Shown: positions 12,720-20,543, counted from the first letter of the stretch. The stretch is DNA of 22,615 nucleotides from Patescibacteria group bacterium UBA6033 (GCA_002429325.1 DIZH01000021.1:1-22615), one strand, 5' to 3'. Numbers and translations are program-made. Notes: generated by a model not told the origin, from the sequence alone.

Positions 12720-12856
12720 TTACGCCTGATGCCCCTTCAAATACTCCACAATATCATCCGACTCATACATCTCCACGCCGTGGTCGGAGTCGACGAGATA
12801 GGGGACTTGGCGCTTGTCGCCCTTCGCGATGAGTTCCGCCGCGACGGCATCGTCAG
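12720..12856 (-). pseudogene. Truncated glutaredoxin (C-terminal half)
   Basis: The segment encodes DDAVAAELIAKGDKRQVPYLV and continues to YLKGHQA-stop. It is clearly homologous to the intact glutaredoxin at 17306-17539: by hand alignment about 83% identical over about 130 nt, with differences mostly at third codon positions. The N-terminal half, with the CPFC redox site, is absent. Homology ends precisely where a 27-bp palindrome (12857-12883) begins. The frame happens to stay open upstream through the palindrome, but that extension overlaps the divergent gene at 12919 and has no thioredoxin-fold start. A functional thiol-disulfide oxidoreductase is therefore not expected. Confidence 0.85.
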
Positions 12857-12883
12857 TAGTGGGGACTTCGTAAGTCCCCACTA
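12857..12883. repeat. 27-bp perfect palindrome truncating the glutaredoxin
   Basis: Arms TAGTGGGGACTT (12857-12868) and AAGTCCCCACTA (12872-12883) flank a 3-nt loop. It sits exactly at the breakpoint of the glutaredoxin pseudogene. Confidence 0.85.
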
Positions 12884-12918
12884 TAGGAGCACCCTCAAAA
12901 AGTGATACCATACAACAT

Positions 12919-13170
12919 ATGCCCGAAAATACGAAATCCGATGAGGAATATGGCTTCTCATATCGGCAGAGCAGATTCCAGGAAAAACCCAAGCTTTTTG
13001 CTTTGGTAGAAAATCTGGGAGTCCCCGAGAAATACGTGAATCAGGTCTTGCTCGTTCTTGTCATCGTTTTGCTCGGCATCACGTTCATGAATCTATTCGG
13101 TGCTGGCATTTTCAGTGACCGTACAAAGATTGAGCCGCCAGCCAATGTCAAAATGACTCGTGGTTTTTAA
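12919..13170 (+). CDS. Small single-pass membrane protein, unknown
   Basis: An 83-residue protein with a charged N-terminal part (MPENTKSDEEYGFSYRQSRF), one membrane helix at about residues 41-66 (NQVLLVLVIVLLGITFMNLF), and a short outward tail (SDRTKIEPPANVKMTRGF). TACCAT lies 7 nt before the ATG. It ends 1 nt before the pseudopilin ATG, so the two are almost certainly co-transcribed. It could be an accessory of a type IV pilus or competence-like secretion system, but there is no motif to prove it. Confidence 0.75.
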   Translation: MPENTKSDEEYGFSYRQSRFQEKPKLFALVENLGVPEKYVNQVLLVLVIVLLGITFMNLFGAGIFSDRTKIEPPANVKMTRGF

Positions 13171-13171
13171 T

Positions 13172-13744
13172 ATGCTGACAGTAAGAATTCGTAGCTCCGC
13201 AAGTGGTTTTACCTTGATCGAATTGCTGGTCGTCATCGCTATCATTGGTCTATTATCAAGCGTGGTTCTCGCTTCGCTCAGCAGCGCGCGGATCAAGGCA
13301 CGTGATGCGAAGCGTAAGGAAGACCTGCACCAAATACAGAATGCGCTGATGTTGTATTACGATGCGTATGGCTATTATCCGCCGGCAAAGCCGCAGACGA
13401 GCTGCGGTGGCACTGATGTGTGGGCTACGAGCAATGGCACATGCGGGGGACAGTGGCTCACGACTGATCCTAATTTCTATAAATACATGTCGTCAGTACC
13501 AGTCGACCCGCTGAATCAAGGAGTGAATGCGGGCTGGGGCGACGGTAATAATGTCTACAGCTATTATCCGGGTCTAGCCAATTCCCAGGACTATGAACTG
13601 CTGACGCAGCTTGAGTCTACGAGCGATATCGGCCGCTGTGCGACAAGAGAAGCGTTCTACCACAGTACCGTCCCGAATACACCATGGTGCGCCCCTTGGC
13701 TAAACAACATGGGCCGGAGCCAGAACATCTATACCGACCACTAG
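13172..13744 (+). CDS. Type IV pilin / type II secretion pseudopilin
   Basis: A 190-residue prepilin-like protein. After a short basic leader (MLTVRIRSSAS) comes the prepilin peptidase site G12|FTLIE with Glu at mature position 5. The classic hydrophobic helix LLVVIAIIGLLSSVVLASL follows, then RIKARDAKRKEDLHQIQNAL and YYDAYGYYPP, the usual helix-to-globular transition of bacterial pseudopilins. The globular domain has four or more cysteines (TSCGG, GTCGG, GRCAT, PWCAP). ATG 13172 is chosen over GTG 13160, which would overlap the previous gene. It should be processed by a prepilin peptidase and assembled in the membrane. Confidence 0.93.
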   Translation: MLTVRIRSSASGFTLIELLVVIAIIGLLSSVVLASLSSARIKARDAKRKEDLHQIQNALMLYYDAYGYYPPAKPQTSCGGTDVWATSNGTCGGQWLTTDPNFYKYMSSVPVDPLNQGVNAGWGDGNNVYSYYPGLANSQDYELLTQLESTSDIGRCATREAFYHSTVPNTPWCAPWLNNMGRSQNIYTDH

Positions 13745-13788
13745 TCCAGCAGGATTCAGTCCTTCTTCATCTGCTCATGCGTAGAGTG

Positions 13789-13813
13789 GACTTGGAAGCT
13801 TCGCTTCCAAGTC
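13789..13813. repeat. Perfect GCTTCGC-apex hairpin
   Basis: GACTTGGAAGC-TTC-GCTTCCAAGTC, 11-bp arms and a 3-nt loop, in the gap after the pseudopilin gene. No T run follows, so it is more likely a repeat element than a standard terminator. Confidence 0.8.
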
Positions 13814-13880
13814 TATTCGACAAATTTTAGCTTTCGTCATAGTGTGTTACCGGATCCAACTCTCAGGAAAGAGGTGCTAG

Positions 13881-14438
13881 ATGTTTTCCTTGTACATAGG
13901 ATCCGCCAAGGAGTGGATTCAAGACGCGAGCGGGGGCTCCTTTCAGGTGTTCCCGGTGTTCTACAAGAAAGATGGGAAGTTCTTCGAACTCCGTTTTTCC
14001 ACTGATTTGCCGCCTCTGGATGATGTGGAAATATATTTCCGGTGGTGGAGATATCTTGTGCGTATTCCGGTATCGGCGAGGCTACGGACAACCATCCTCA
14101 ACTTCATGCTTTTCAAGCATCTGATACAGGACAATTCGTTCGACTGCTACTCGTTTGCCTGTGAGTATTCCCAGGTCCCACAACATGACAGACACGACTT
14201 GCTGTCCCACTGGTCTCTAAGACCTTTGCGATGGCGGCACCTGAGGATTGGGAATGTAGTGTTCCTGTTCTCGCGTCCGGCAAAAGATGCTCTTCATTTC
14301 CACCACGCATCGATCTATCTCGGCTTCGGCCGGTACTTGTCGGTGTGGGGGAAGGGAGGGCAATTTGAAGTTGCAACGCTTGCCGACATGAAAAGAGACT
14401 TCGGTGCTAGAGGAGCTTTCTTGGCGACGCCGAGATGA
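13881..14438 (+). CDS. Putative NlpC/P60-type cysteine peptidase-like protein
   Basis: A 185-residue protein that I assign only tentatively. Cys89 in NSFDCYSFACEY is followed about 50 residues later by His141-His142 in HFHHASIYLGFGRYLSVWGKGG, with RIGNVVFLFSRP before it. This order (Cys at a helix start, then His on a strand with a GD/GNV-type turn) is that of NlpC/P60 papain-fold enzymes, which hydrolyse peptidoglycan peptides or related amides. No signal peptide is evident, so it may be cytosolic. Unlike most genes here it has a Shine-Dalgarno (AAAGAGGTG) upstream of the ATG. A terminator follows 13 nt after the stop, so it appears monocistronic. Confidence 0.5.
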   Translation: MFSLYIGSAKEWIQDASGGSFQVFPVFYKKDGKFFELRFSTDLPPLDDVEIYFRWWRYLVRIPVSARLRTTILNFMLFKHLIQDNSFDCYSFACEYSQVPQHDRHDLLSHWSLRPLRWRHLRIGNVVFLFSRPAKDALHFHHASIYLGFGRYLSVWGKGGQFEVATLADMKRDFGARGAFLATPR

Positions 14439-14451
14439 AGCCGTTCATTTT

Positions 14452-14475
14452 GAAAACCGCCCACGGGCGGTTTTC
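14452..14475 (+). terminator. Terminator after the NlpC-like gene
   Basis: GAAAACCGCC (14452-14461) pairs with GGCGGTTTTC (14466-14475) around a CACG loop, with the T run forming part of the stem end. Confidence 0.75.
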
Positions 14476-14482
14476 CTATGTT

Positions 14483-14505
14483 ACTTGGAGGCTTCGCCTC
14501 CAAGT
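14483..14505. repeat. Perfect GCTTCGC-apex hairpin
   Basis: ACTTGGAGGC-TTC-GCCTCCAAGT, 10-bp arms. It differs from the 13789 copy by a compensating base pair (A-T to G-C) in the stem, so base pairing rather than sequence is kept. Confidence 0.8.
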
Positions 14506-14567
14506 ATACTAAGTATCGGATATCCCCATGAATAGGATCCTTGGTCAAACAACTCTTTCTTCAGTGA

Positions 14568-14579
14568 TATAATTAATTT
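14568..14579 (+). promoter_or_regulatory. Consensus -10 for the SLH flavoprotein, leaderless GTG
   Basis: TATAAT (14568-14573) followed by 6 nt and then GTG 14580. No Shine-Dalgarno is present, so translation should begin at the first transcribed base. Confidence 0.75.
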
Positions 14580-17252
14580 GTGATTAAAGGAAATATTAAG
14601 GGTTGCATGGTTGCACTCCTGGTTCTTTCTTTTGGCGTAACTCTGGTCTCGATTGCAAACGCTCAGTCGTCGTCCGTGCCGCTATTTAGCAGGAATTTAA
14701 GTCTTGGCAGACAGGCGGCAGACGTGCGTCAGTTGCAAGTCTTTCTAAATTCTCAAAATTTCATCCTCGCTTCAAAAGGACCTGGCTCCCCTGGACAAGA
14801 AACGAACTTCTTTGGGCCGAAACTGCAGTTGGCTCTCAGTCGATACCAACAGAAAGAGGGGATACAACCAGCGGTTGGATTTTTCGGAGCTATCACCAGA
14901 GCTAATGTTAATGCACGACTGGTCGCATCTGGCGCTAAAGTCAGCAATACATCTTCCGGGGCCAGCAATGCATCTCCTGTGGCTAGTGGTACTTCACCCA
15001 AGGTCTTAGCGACACCAACTGTCCCTCAACCTATTTCTGCCCCTCCCGTCACTCCTCCTACTATTCCTCAGCCTATTGTCACTCCCCCCGCTCAGTCCAC
15101 CTCAGTGTCTTACTATGATGTGGTGATAGTGGGAGGTGGCGCAAGTGGTGTGGCGGCAGCAATCCAAAGTGCCCGAATGGGAGCACGGACGGCTATTCTT
15201 GAAGAAACAGATTGGCTTGGCGGCCAAATGACTGCAGCGGGAGTAAGCAGTATGGACGAGGGCAATTATGATGAAAGGACGATGGGAATCTACGGCGAGT
15301 TCATCCAAAAAGTAAAAGCTTATTATACGGCTTTGGGCAAATCCATCAGCACTTGTTATCGAGTCAACTTCAGTAATTGTTTTGAACCGCACATCGGGCA
15401 AAAGATCTTACTCGATATGATAGCTGAAACAAAAAATAGAACGCTTTCTGATGGCACGCATCCAGTCTTGGATGTTCATCTGCGAACACCTGTCATTTCG
15501 GCAACCAAGGAAGGTAATGCTGTTACGGGAGTAGTGGCAAAGGATGGAAGTACCTATCGGGGTAAGGTTTTCATAGAAGCGACCGAATACGGTGACTTGC
15601 TCCCCTTGGTAGGAGCTCGATATCGAGCAGGAAACTCCACGAGCGATGCATTGAACCAGAATGCGTGCATTCAGGATATAACGTATTCTGCCGTCATAAA
15701 AAAGTACCCTAATGGACTGCCAGAAGGGCTTCAAATGAAGAACAAACCGCCAGGCTATGACGCTATCAAACCATACTTCGAAAAACTCGTCACAAAAAAC
15801 GGCTCAGATACCTGGGATCCCAAAGAATACCCGATAAATTTTATCTGGCACAATGCATATCGCGGTATGCCAGATAGCTCGAACAGTCAAAACTACATGT
15901 CAACTCCAAAAGAAAGCGCAGCGCTTATCTCGAAGACCAGTCTCAATCTGGCAAACGACTATCCAGACCGTGAACCGTATCTGCATGATCGTTCTATCGA
16001 TATCAGTCCTGATTTATTGTCTGTGCGTTACCTGGAGGATATGTCTTTCAGGAAACAGACGAATTGTGAAGCGAAGCTAAAGACGCTTCAACTCATCTAT
16101 TACATTCAAAATGATTTAGGTGAGACTTCGTGGTCGGTTGCTAATGATGAAGGCTTCGACACGGCGTATAACCAGGAAAACAGTTGTGCGAACATCCCTC
16201 AGGAGTTCAAAGCGATTGAACGGCAGATGACCCCTATTCCCTATGTGCGAGAGAGCCGTAGGGGTATAGGTGTCACTACGCTTACGGCAAAGGAAATCAA
16301 GTCCGTACGTACCTCCACTGAGAACTTAGCATCGTATCCTTCTGTAGTAGCTCTGGGCTACTACGCGACCGATCTGCATAACTGCAAAGATAATGGGTCC
16401 TTGGAGACTGGGCTCGAGTCCCGTACCGACATATCGGATGGAATACCTCCATTCGCTATACCTTACGAAGCCCTAGTTCCCGAGAAAGTAGACGGATTGT
16501 TGTTTGCAGAAAAGAATATTTCGCTTTCCCGTCTCGCAGAGGGAGCCGCTCGCGAGCAGCCGATTGTCATGCGCATCGGGCAGGCCGCAGGTGCAGCAGC
16601 AGCTCTGGCCGTAAAGCAGAATGTACAACCGAGACAAGTTAATCCAGTTGATATCCAAAAAGTCTTACTTGCGGACAGTACACCATTATCCCTCTTCTCC
16701 TTTACAGATGTACCACGCACCAATCCCCTGTGGGCTGACATCCAGCTTGTTTCAATGCGAGGCATCATGATGGGTAGTGGTGGTGGTAATTTCGACATAA
16801 ACGGAATACTCACCCGCGACCAAGCTGCTGTAGTATTGGCTAGGAGCTTCAACTTGCCTCAAACTGTACCTGCTTCTCCATCCTTCGCGGATGTATCGGC
16901 AAGCAGTTGGGCCTATAGTTCGATTGAAGCTATCTTCCGTGCAGGATTGACGAGCGGCTGCAGTAATGTAAACGGGGTCAGGAATTTCTGCCCAACTGAT
17001 CCACTCACAAAAGTGCAATTCGCAATCTTTATGGGTAAGGCTATGGGTCTGAATCCAGGCACCGCGCCAAGCACGTCACTATTCGCTGATGTACCAGAAT
17101 CCAGCTTCGGTTTCCAATTTATTCAGCTTATGGCGCAGAAAGGACTTATGGGACCATGCAGTACCAACGGCACAAAGAACTTCTGTCCAAATGATTCTCT
17201 GACTCGCGGTCAAGTCGCCTCTATCCTAGCAAAAGAGCTTCTGTTGCGTTGA
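14580..17252 (+). CDS. Secreted PG-binding / FAD oxidoreductase / SLH fusion protein
   Basis: An 890-residue multidomain surface protein. Residues 1-29 form a Sec signal peptide (KGCMVALLVLSFGVTLVSIANAQS). About 38-112 is a peptidoglycan-binding type 1 domain (LGRQAADVRQLQVFLNSQNF, FGAITRANVNARL). 113-177 is a Pro/Ser/Thr linker. From 178 comes an FAD-dependent oxidoreductase (dinucleotide fold VIVGGGASG at 182-190, EETDWLGGQMTAAGVSSMDEG, late FAD-contact region LSRLAEGAAREQPIVMRIGQAAGAAAAL), similar to the FAD_oxidored family. Three SLH repeats begin near 708, 769 and 835 (FTDVPRTNPLWADI, FADVSASSWAYSSI, FADVPESSFGFQFI). Repeats 2 and 3 carry Cys pairs (GCSN...FCP, GPCS...FCP) that could form disulfides. 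The protein should be attached to the cell wall and carry a flavin outside the membrane; the substrate is unknown. The start is GTG by promoter spacing. Confidence 0.9.
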   Translation: MIKGNIKGCMVALLVLSFGVTLVSIANAQSSSVPLFSRNLSLGRQAADVRQLQVFLNSQNFILASKGPGSPGQETNFFGPKLQLALSRYQQKEGIQPAVGFFGAITRANVNARLVASGAKVSNTSSGASNASPVASGTSPKVLATPTVPQPISAPPVTPPTIPQPIVTPPAQSTSVSYYDVVIVGGGASGVAAAIQSARMGARTAILEETDWLGGQMTAAGVSSMDEGNYDERTMGIYGEFIQKVKAYYTALGKSISTCYRVNFSNCFEPHIGQKILLDMIAETKNRTLSDGTHPVLDVHLRTPVISATKEGNAVTGVVAKDGSTYRGKVFIEATEYGDLLPLVGARYRAGNSTSDALNQNACIQDITYSAVIKKYPNGLPEGLQMKNKPPGYDAIKPYFEKLVTKNGSDTWDPKEYPINFIWHNAYRGMPDSSNSQNYMSTPKESAALISKTSLNLANDYPDREPYLHDRSIDISPDLLSVRYLEDMSFRKQTNCEAKLKTLQLIYYIQNDLGETSWSVANDEGFDTAYNQENSCANIPQEFKAIERQMTPIPYVRESRRGIGVTTLTAKEIKSVRTSTENLASYPSVVALGYYATDLHNCKDNGSLETGLESRTDISDGIPPFAIPYEALVPEKVDGLLFAEKNISLSRLAEGAAREQPIVMRIGQAAGAAAALAVKQNVQPRQVNPVDIQKVLLADSTPLSLFSFTDVPRTNPLWADIQLVSMRGIMMGSGGGNFDINGILTRDQAAVVLARSFNLPQTVPASPSFADVSASSWAYSSIEAIFRAGLTSGCSNVNGVRNFCPTDPLTKVQFAIFMGKAMGLNPGTAPSTSLFADVPESSFGFQFIQLMAQKGLMGPCSTNGTKNFCPNDSLTRGQVASILAKELLLR

Positions 17253-17268
17253 GTCGGTCTGCATAAAA

Positions 17269-17309
17269 GTAGTCGCTACTTGGAAGCTTCGCTTCCAAGT
17301 AGCGACTAC
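17269..17309. repeat. 41-nt perfect hairpin overlapping the glutaredoxin stop
   Basis: Arms of 19 bp (17269-17287 and 17291-17309) with TTC loop and the GCTTCGC apex. The right arm contains the glutaredoxin stop codon (17306-17308). It may terminate both the flavoprotein and the glutaredoxin transcripts, but its core matches the 13789 repeat. Confidence 0.85.
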
Positions 17310-17539
17310 GCGTGATGCCCTTTCAAATACTCCACAATATCGTCCGACTCATACATTTCGACATTGCGGTCGGTATCGACGAGGTACGGTACTTGGCGCT
17401 TGCCACCGCGAGCAATGAGTTCCGCCGCCACTGCATCGTCGGCGATATTCTTTTCATAAAACGTGATGCCGAGCTCCTTGCCTACATCCAACACTTTGTG
17501 GCAAAACGGGCATCCGGTCTTTGTATAGAGGGTCAGCAT
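17306..17539 (-). CDS. Glutaredoxin-family thiol-disulfide oxidoreductase
   Basis: A 77-residue single thioredoxin-fold protein with the redox site CPFC (LYTKTGCPFCHKV), the cis-proline segment KRQVPYLVD and the C-terminal ESDDIVEYLKGH typical of small glutaredoxins and NrdH-like redoxins. It could reduce the C-terminal cysteine pair of the ribonucleotide reductase encoded about 0.6 kb away, but that is inference from proximity. The start is fixed by TAGGAT-N6-ATG on the minus strand (-10 at 17546-17551). A truncated paralogue lies at 12720-12856 in the same orientation. Confidence 0.93.
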   Translation of the reverse strand: MLTLYTKTGCPFCHKVLDVGKELGITFYEKNIADDAVAAELIARGGKRQVPYLVDTDRNVEMYESDDIVEYLKGHHA

Positions 17540-17545
17540 AGATTC

Positions 17546-17551
17546 ATCCTA
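17546..17551 (-). promoter_or_regulatory. Glutaredoxin -10, leaderless geometry
   Basis: On the minus strand, TAGGAT is followed by GAATCT and then ATG (17539-17537). Confidence 0.55.
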
Positions 17552-17582
17552 TCATTTAGCATCATGAATGGACGTGGCTTGC

Positions 17583-17594
17583 TATACTCTGTAC
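17583..17594 (+). promoter_or_regulatory. DUF192 gene -10, leaderless geometry
   Basis: TATACT (17583-17588) lies 6 nt before ATG 17595. It rules out the longer in-frame start at 17568, which would lie upstream of the -10. Confidence 0.75.
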
Positions 17595-18059
17595 ATGCGA
17601 CCTCTTCATATGACGCTGCTTGCCCTCGCTCTCATCGGTATCGGCATACTTCTCTATAAGACAGCGCCGACCTCGAGAGAGCTCTCACAGACAGCGACGT
17701 TTGGAGGTGTCGTGCTGAGACTGGACTATGCGACAACTAAGGTTGCGCGCGAATTAGGGCTTGGCGGCAGAGACAGTGTCCCTGATGGGTACGGCATGCT
17801 CTTCGCATTCCCAAAAGACGCCTTCTACGGCTTCTGGATGAAGGATACGCTCGTCCCTCTCGACATGTTTTGGCTCGATTCTCAAGGACAGGTAGTGTGG
17901 ATTGCTGCAGACGTGGCAACCTCGACCTACCCTCATGTCTTTTATCCATCGCACCCCGCCCGCTATGTCCTTGAGACCGCCGCTGGATTTGCTCGCATGC
18001 ACCATATCGTCCCCGGCATGCCGTTACTGTTGAAAAATTTCCCTATCGTTTCGGAATAA
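17595..18059 (+). CDS. DUF192 family protein, membrane-anchored or secreted
   Basis: A 154-residue protein with an N-terminal hydrophobic segment (residues 5-22, HMTLLALALIGIGILLYK) acting as anchor or signal. The DUF192 domain follows: VARELGLGGRDSVPDGYGMLFAF, FYGFWMKDTLVPLDMFWLD, and GQVVWIA near the centre, then the ALETA-type end (ARYVLETAAGFARMHHIVPG). The domain forms a small beta-barrel of unknown function and is usually extracytoplasmic. The family's M-x-F...F-W-M-K-x-T-x-x-P-L-D-x-x-F motif is intact. Confidence 0.92.
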   Translation: MRPLHMTLLALALIGIGILLYKTAPTSRELSQTATFGGVVLRLDYATTKVARELGLGGRDSVPDGYGMLFAFPKDAFYGFWMKDTLVPLDMFWLDSQGQVVWIAADVATSTYPHVFYPSHPARYVLETAAGFARMHHIVPGMPLLLKNFPIVSE

Positions 18060-18128
18060 CACTGTCCACAATGGCGTTTGCCACAACGAGGAGTAAACTT
18101 ACATACAAGAACCACCATTATTAATCTG

Positions 18129-18134
18129 TAGTAT
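18129..18134 (+). promoter_or_regulatory. Probable -10 for the ribonucleotide reductase gene
   Basis: TAGTAT lies 11 nt before ATG 18146, as at the malic enzyme gene, giving a leader of about five bases. No NrdR box pair was recognised. Confidence 0.4.
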
Positions 18135-18145
18135 CAATTTCCCGT

Positions 18146-20533
18146 ATGGCAAAAGTAGCTAAAGTCATTTCCTCAGCAAAAGTTGCCGCACCGCGCGCGA
18201 GCACTGCAGTCGCTGCACCCATCTCAAAAGAGACACGTCGCTATCGCGAGATGATACCGCAGGTCGAGAAGCGCGATGGACGACTCGTCCAATTTGATTT
18301 CGAAAAGATTGTGAACGCAGTATGGAAGGCGATGATGGAAGCCGGCGAAGGGAGTCAGGACGATGCGACCTTGGTCGCACATCAGGTTGCCGGCGAGCTC
18401 GGACGCTTCGCAAAGAAGTACAAGAGCTTCCTTCCGACGGTTGAGGGCATGCAAGACTCAGTGGAGAAGTATCTTATTTTGAATGACTACGTGAAGACGG
18501 CAAAAGCATACATCCTGTACCGCGATAAGCGCGCACAGCTCCGTGCATCGCATGTCGAAGTTCCTGAACACGTGCGAAAACTTGCTGAGGAAAGCAAAAA
18601 ATATTTTGCAGACAATGCACTCGGCGAATTCGTGTACCTGCGCTCCTATGCGAAGTGGATACCGGAAGAAGGGCGCCGCGAAACCTGGATAGAAACCGTC
18701 GATCGCTATGTGAGCTTCATGCGTGAGAACCTCGGCAAGAAACTTACTGAGAAAGAATATGCAGAAGTGCGCATGGGTATCTTGAAACAGGAAGTGATGC
18801 CATCAATGCGCCTCATGCAATTCTCGGGAGAGGCAGCGCGCCGCTGCAATACGTGCGCCTATAACTGCACCTTTACCGCGCCAGTGAAGCTTGAGGATTT
18901 CGCTGAGATTATGTACCTCTCGATGCAGGGATGCGGCGTCGGCTTTGCCGTGGAAAGCCAGAATGTGGAACAGCTCCCTCAGATTACGAAACAGACCGGA
19001 CACAAGCTTCCGACCCATGTGATAGCAGACTCGAAGGAAGGGTGGTGCGATGCACTCACTGTCGGCCTCAAGACATGGTATGCCGGGAAAGATGTTGTTT
19101 TTGATTACTCTCTCATCCGTCCCGCTGGTGCGCGATTGAAAACTATGGGCGGAAAGGCAAGCGGACCTGAACCACTCACGAGTCTCCTCAACTTCACGCG
19201 AGAGCGCGTACTCCTCCGCCAGGGTCGCCGACTGCGCCCCATCGATGCACACGATGTTATCTGCAAGATAGGCGAGTGCGTGGTTGCTGGTGGCGTCCGC
19301 CGCACGGCCATGATTTCTCTCTCAGATCTCGATGATGTCGAGATGCGCGACGCGAAGAAAGGCCAGTTCTATATGACCGATCCGCACCGCTCCGTAGCGA
19401 ACAACTCTGCGGTCTACGAATCACAACCGACCAATACAGAGCTTATGGACGAGTGGGTCGCTCTGATGAAGAGCGGGAGCGGTGAGCGCGGCATTTTCAA
19501 TCGCGGGTCGCTTGCCAAGACATTCCCGAAGCGCCGTGTTGAGTATTTCAAGAAGGCTGGCTTCATCGGTGAGGACGGAGTCGTGCATGGTCCTATCGGC
19601 ACCAATCCATGCGCCGAAATCATCCTGCAGTCAAAGCAATTCTGCAACCTCTCAGAAGTCATTGCACGCGCAAACGACACTGAAGCATCGCTTCTGCGGA
19701 AAGCGCGTCTCGCGTCTATCATCGGTACCTATCAATCATCGCTCACCAAGTTCGGCTACATCTCACAGGATTGGACCGACCATAACAAGGCAGAGCGCCT
19801 CCTCGGCGTATCGGTGACCGGACAGTGGGATAGTCCCGTTATGCGTCAGCCAGAAGTAATGCGCAAGCTGCGCGATATGGCAGTGAAGACAAACGTCACG
19901 TACGCAAAGCGTTTCGGCATCGAGCGATCGACATCCGTGACGGCTGTGAAGCCTTCAGGCACGGTCTCGCAGACCTTCAACTGTGCTTCGGGCATCCACC
20001 CGCGCCACGCTCCGTACTACATCCGCCGCGTGCGCATCAGTGCGACGGACTCTCTCTTCAAGCTCATGCGCGACCAAGGCGTCCCGTACTATCCGGAAGT
20101 GGGGCAGTCTATGGAAGAGGCAAATACCTATGTGCTCGAATTCCCCGTGAAAGCCCCTGACCATTCCAAAGAAGCACGCTTCAAGGATGACCTCACGGCG
20201 CTCGACCAACTGGAATACTGGAAGCGCGTGAAGCTCAATTACACCGAGCACAATCCGTCAGCAACCATCTCGGTCAGTGAGGACGAATGGATAGCAGTCG
20301 TCGATTGGGTGCAGCGGAATTGGGATATCATCGGCGGACTTTCCTTCCTTCCGCGAAGCAATCATGTGTACCGTCTCGCGCCATACGAGACCATCTCCAA
20401 AGAGGAGTATGACGCGCGTATGGCTCGCTTCCCGAAAGTGGACTACTCGCAGCTGACTGCCTATGAGCGCCAGGACGAGTCGGACATGAAGAGGGAACTC
20501 GCGTGTGCCGGCGGGACGTGCGAGATAGTCTAG
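18146..20533 (+). CDS. Adenosylcobalamin-dependent (class II) ribonucleotide reductase
   Basis: Makes deoxyribonucleotides from ribonucleotides with a B12-generated thiyl radical. The 795-residue protein has an Ala/Lys-rich leader (1-35), then an N-terminal ATP-cone (IPQVEKRDGRLVQFDFEKIV onward, to about 130). The catalytic barrel has Cys234 (RRCNTCAYNCTF), GCGVGFAVE, FNRGSLAKTFP, Cys489 and Glu491 in GTNPCAEI, Cys500 in FCNLSEV, and VKPSGTVSQTFNCASGIHPR. The C-terminal tail has Cys787 and Cys792 (CAGGTCEIV). The 11- and 5-residue cysteine spacings match those of the Lactobacillus leichmannii enzyme (C408/C419 and C731/C736), pointing to the monomeric RTPR type. The glutaredoxin nearby may be its reductant. 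A terminator follows 10 nt after the stop. Confidence 0.93.
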   Translation: MAKVAKVISSAKVAAPRASTAVAAPISKETRRYREMIPQVEKRDGRLVQFDFEKIVNAVWKAMMEAGEGSQDDATLVAHQVAGELGRFAKKYKSFLPTVEGMQDSVEKYLILNDYVKTAKAYILYRDKRAQLRASHVEVPEHVRKLAEESKKYFADNALGEFVYLRSYAKWIPEEGRRETWIETVDRYVSFMRENLGKKLTEKEYAEVRMGILKQEVMPSMRLMQFSGEAARRCNTCAYNCTFTAPVKLEDFAEIMYLSMQGCGVGFAVESQNVEQLPQITKQTGHKLPTHVIADSKEGWCDALTVGLKTWYAGKDVVFDYSLIRPAGARLKTMGGKASGPEPLTSLLNFTRERVLLRQGRRLRPIDAHDVICKIGECVVAGGVRRTAMISLSDLDDVEMRDAKKGQFYMTDPHRSVANNSAVYESQPTNTELMDEWVALMKSGSGERGIFNRGSLAKTFPKRRVEYFKKAGFIGEDGVVHGPIGTNPCAEIILQSKQFCNLSEVIARANDTEASLLRKARLASIIGTYQSSLTKFGYISQDWTDHNKAERLLGVSVTGQWDSPVMRQPEVMRKLRDMAVKTNVTYAKRFGIERSTSVTAVKPSGTVSQTFNCASGIHPRHAPYYIRRVRISATDSLFKLMRDQGVPYYPEVGQSMEEANTYVLEFPVKAPDHSKEARFKDDLTALDQLEYWKRVKLNYTEHNPSATISVSEDEWIAVVDWVQRNWDIIGGLSFLPRSNHVYRLAPYETISKEEYDARMARFPKVDYSQLTAYERQDESDMKRELACAGGTCEIV

Positions 20534-20543
20534 AACCCAGTAA

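Noticed and set aside
12720..12992. A 90-residue chimeric protein reading from 12992 into the glutaredoxin fragment
   Set aside because: The upstream part is antisense to the 12919 gene, crosses a palindrome and lacks the CPFC site. A truncated pseudogene is the simpler reading.
13160..13172. GTG 13160 as the pseudopilin start
   Set aside because: It would overlap the preceding gene by 11 nt. ATG 13172 gives a normal-length prepilin leader.
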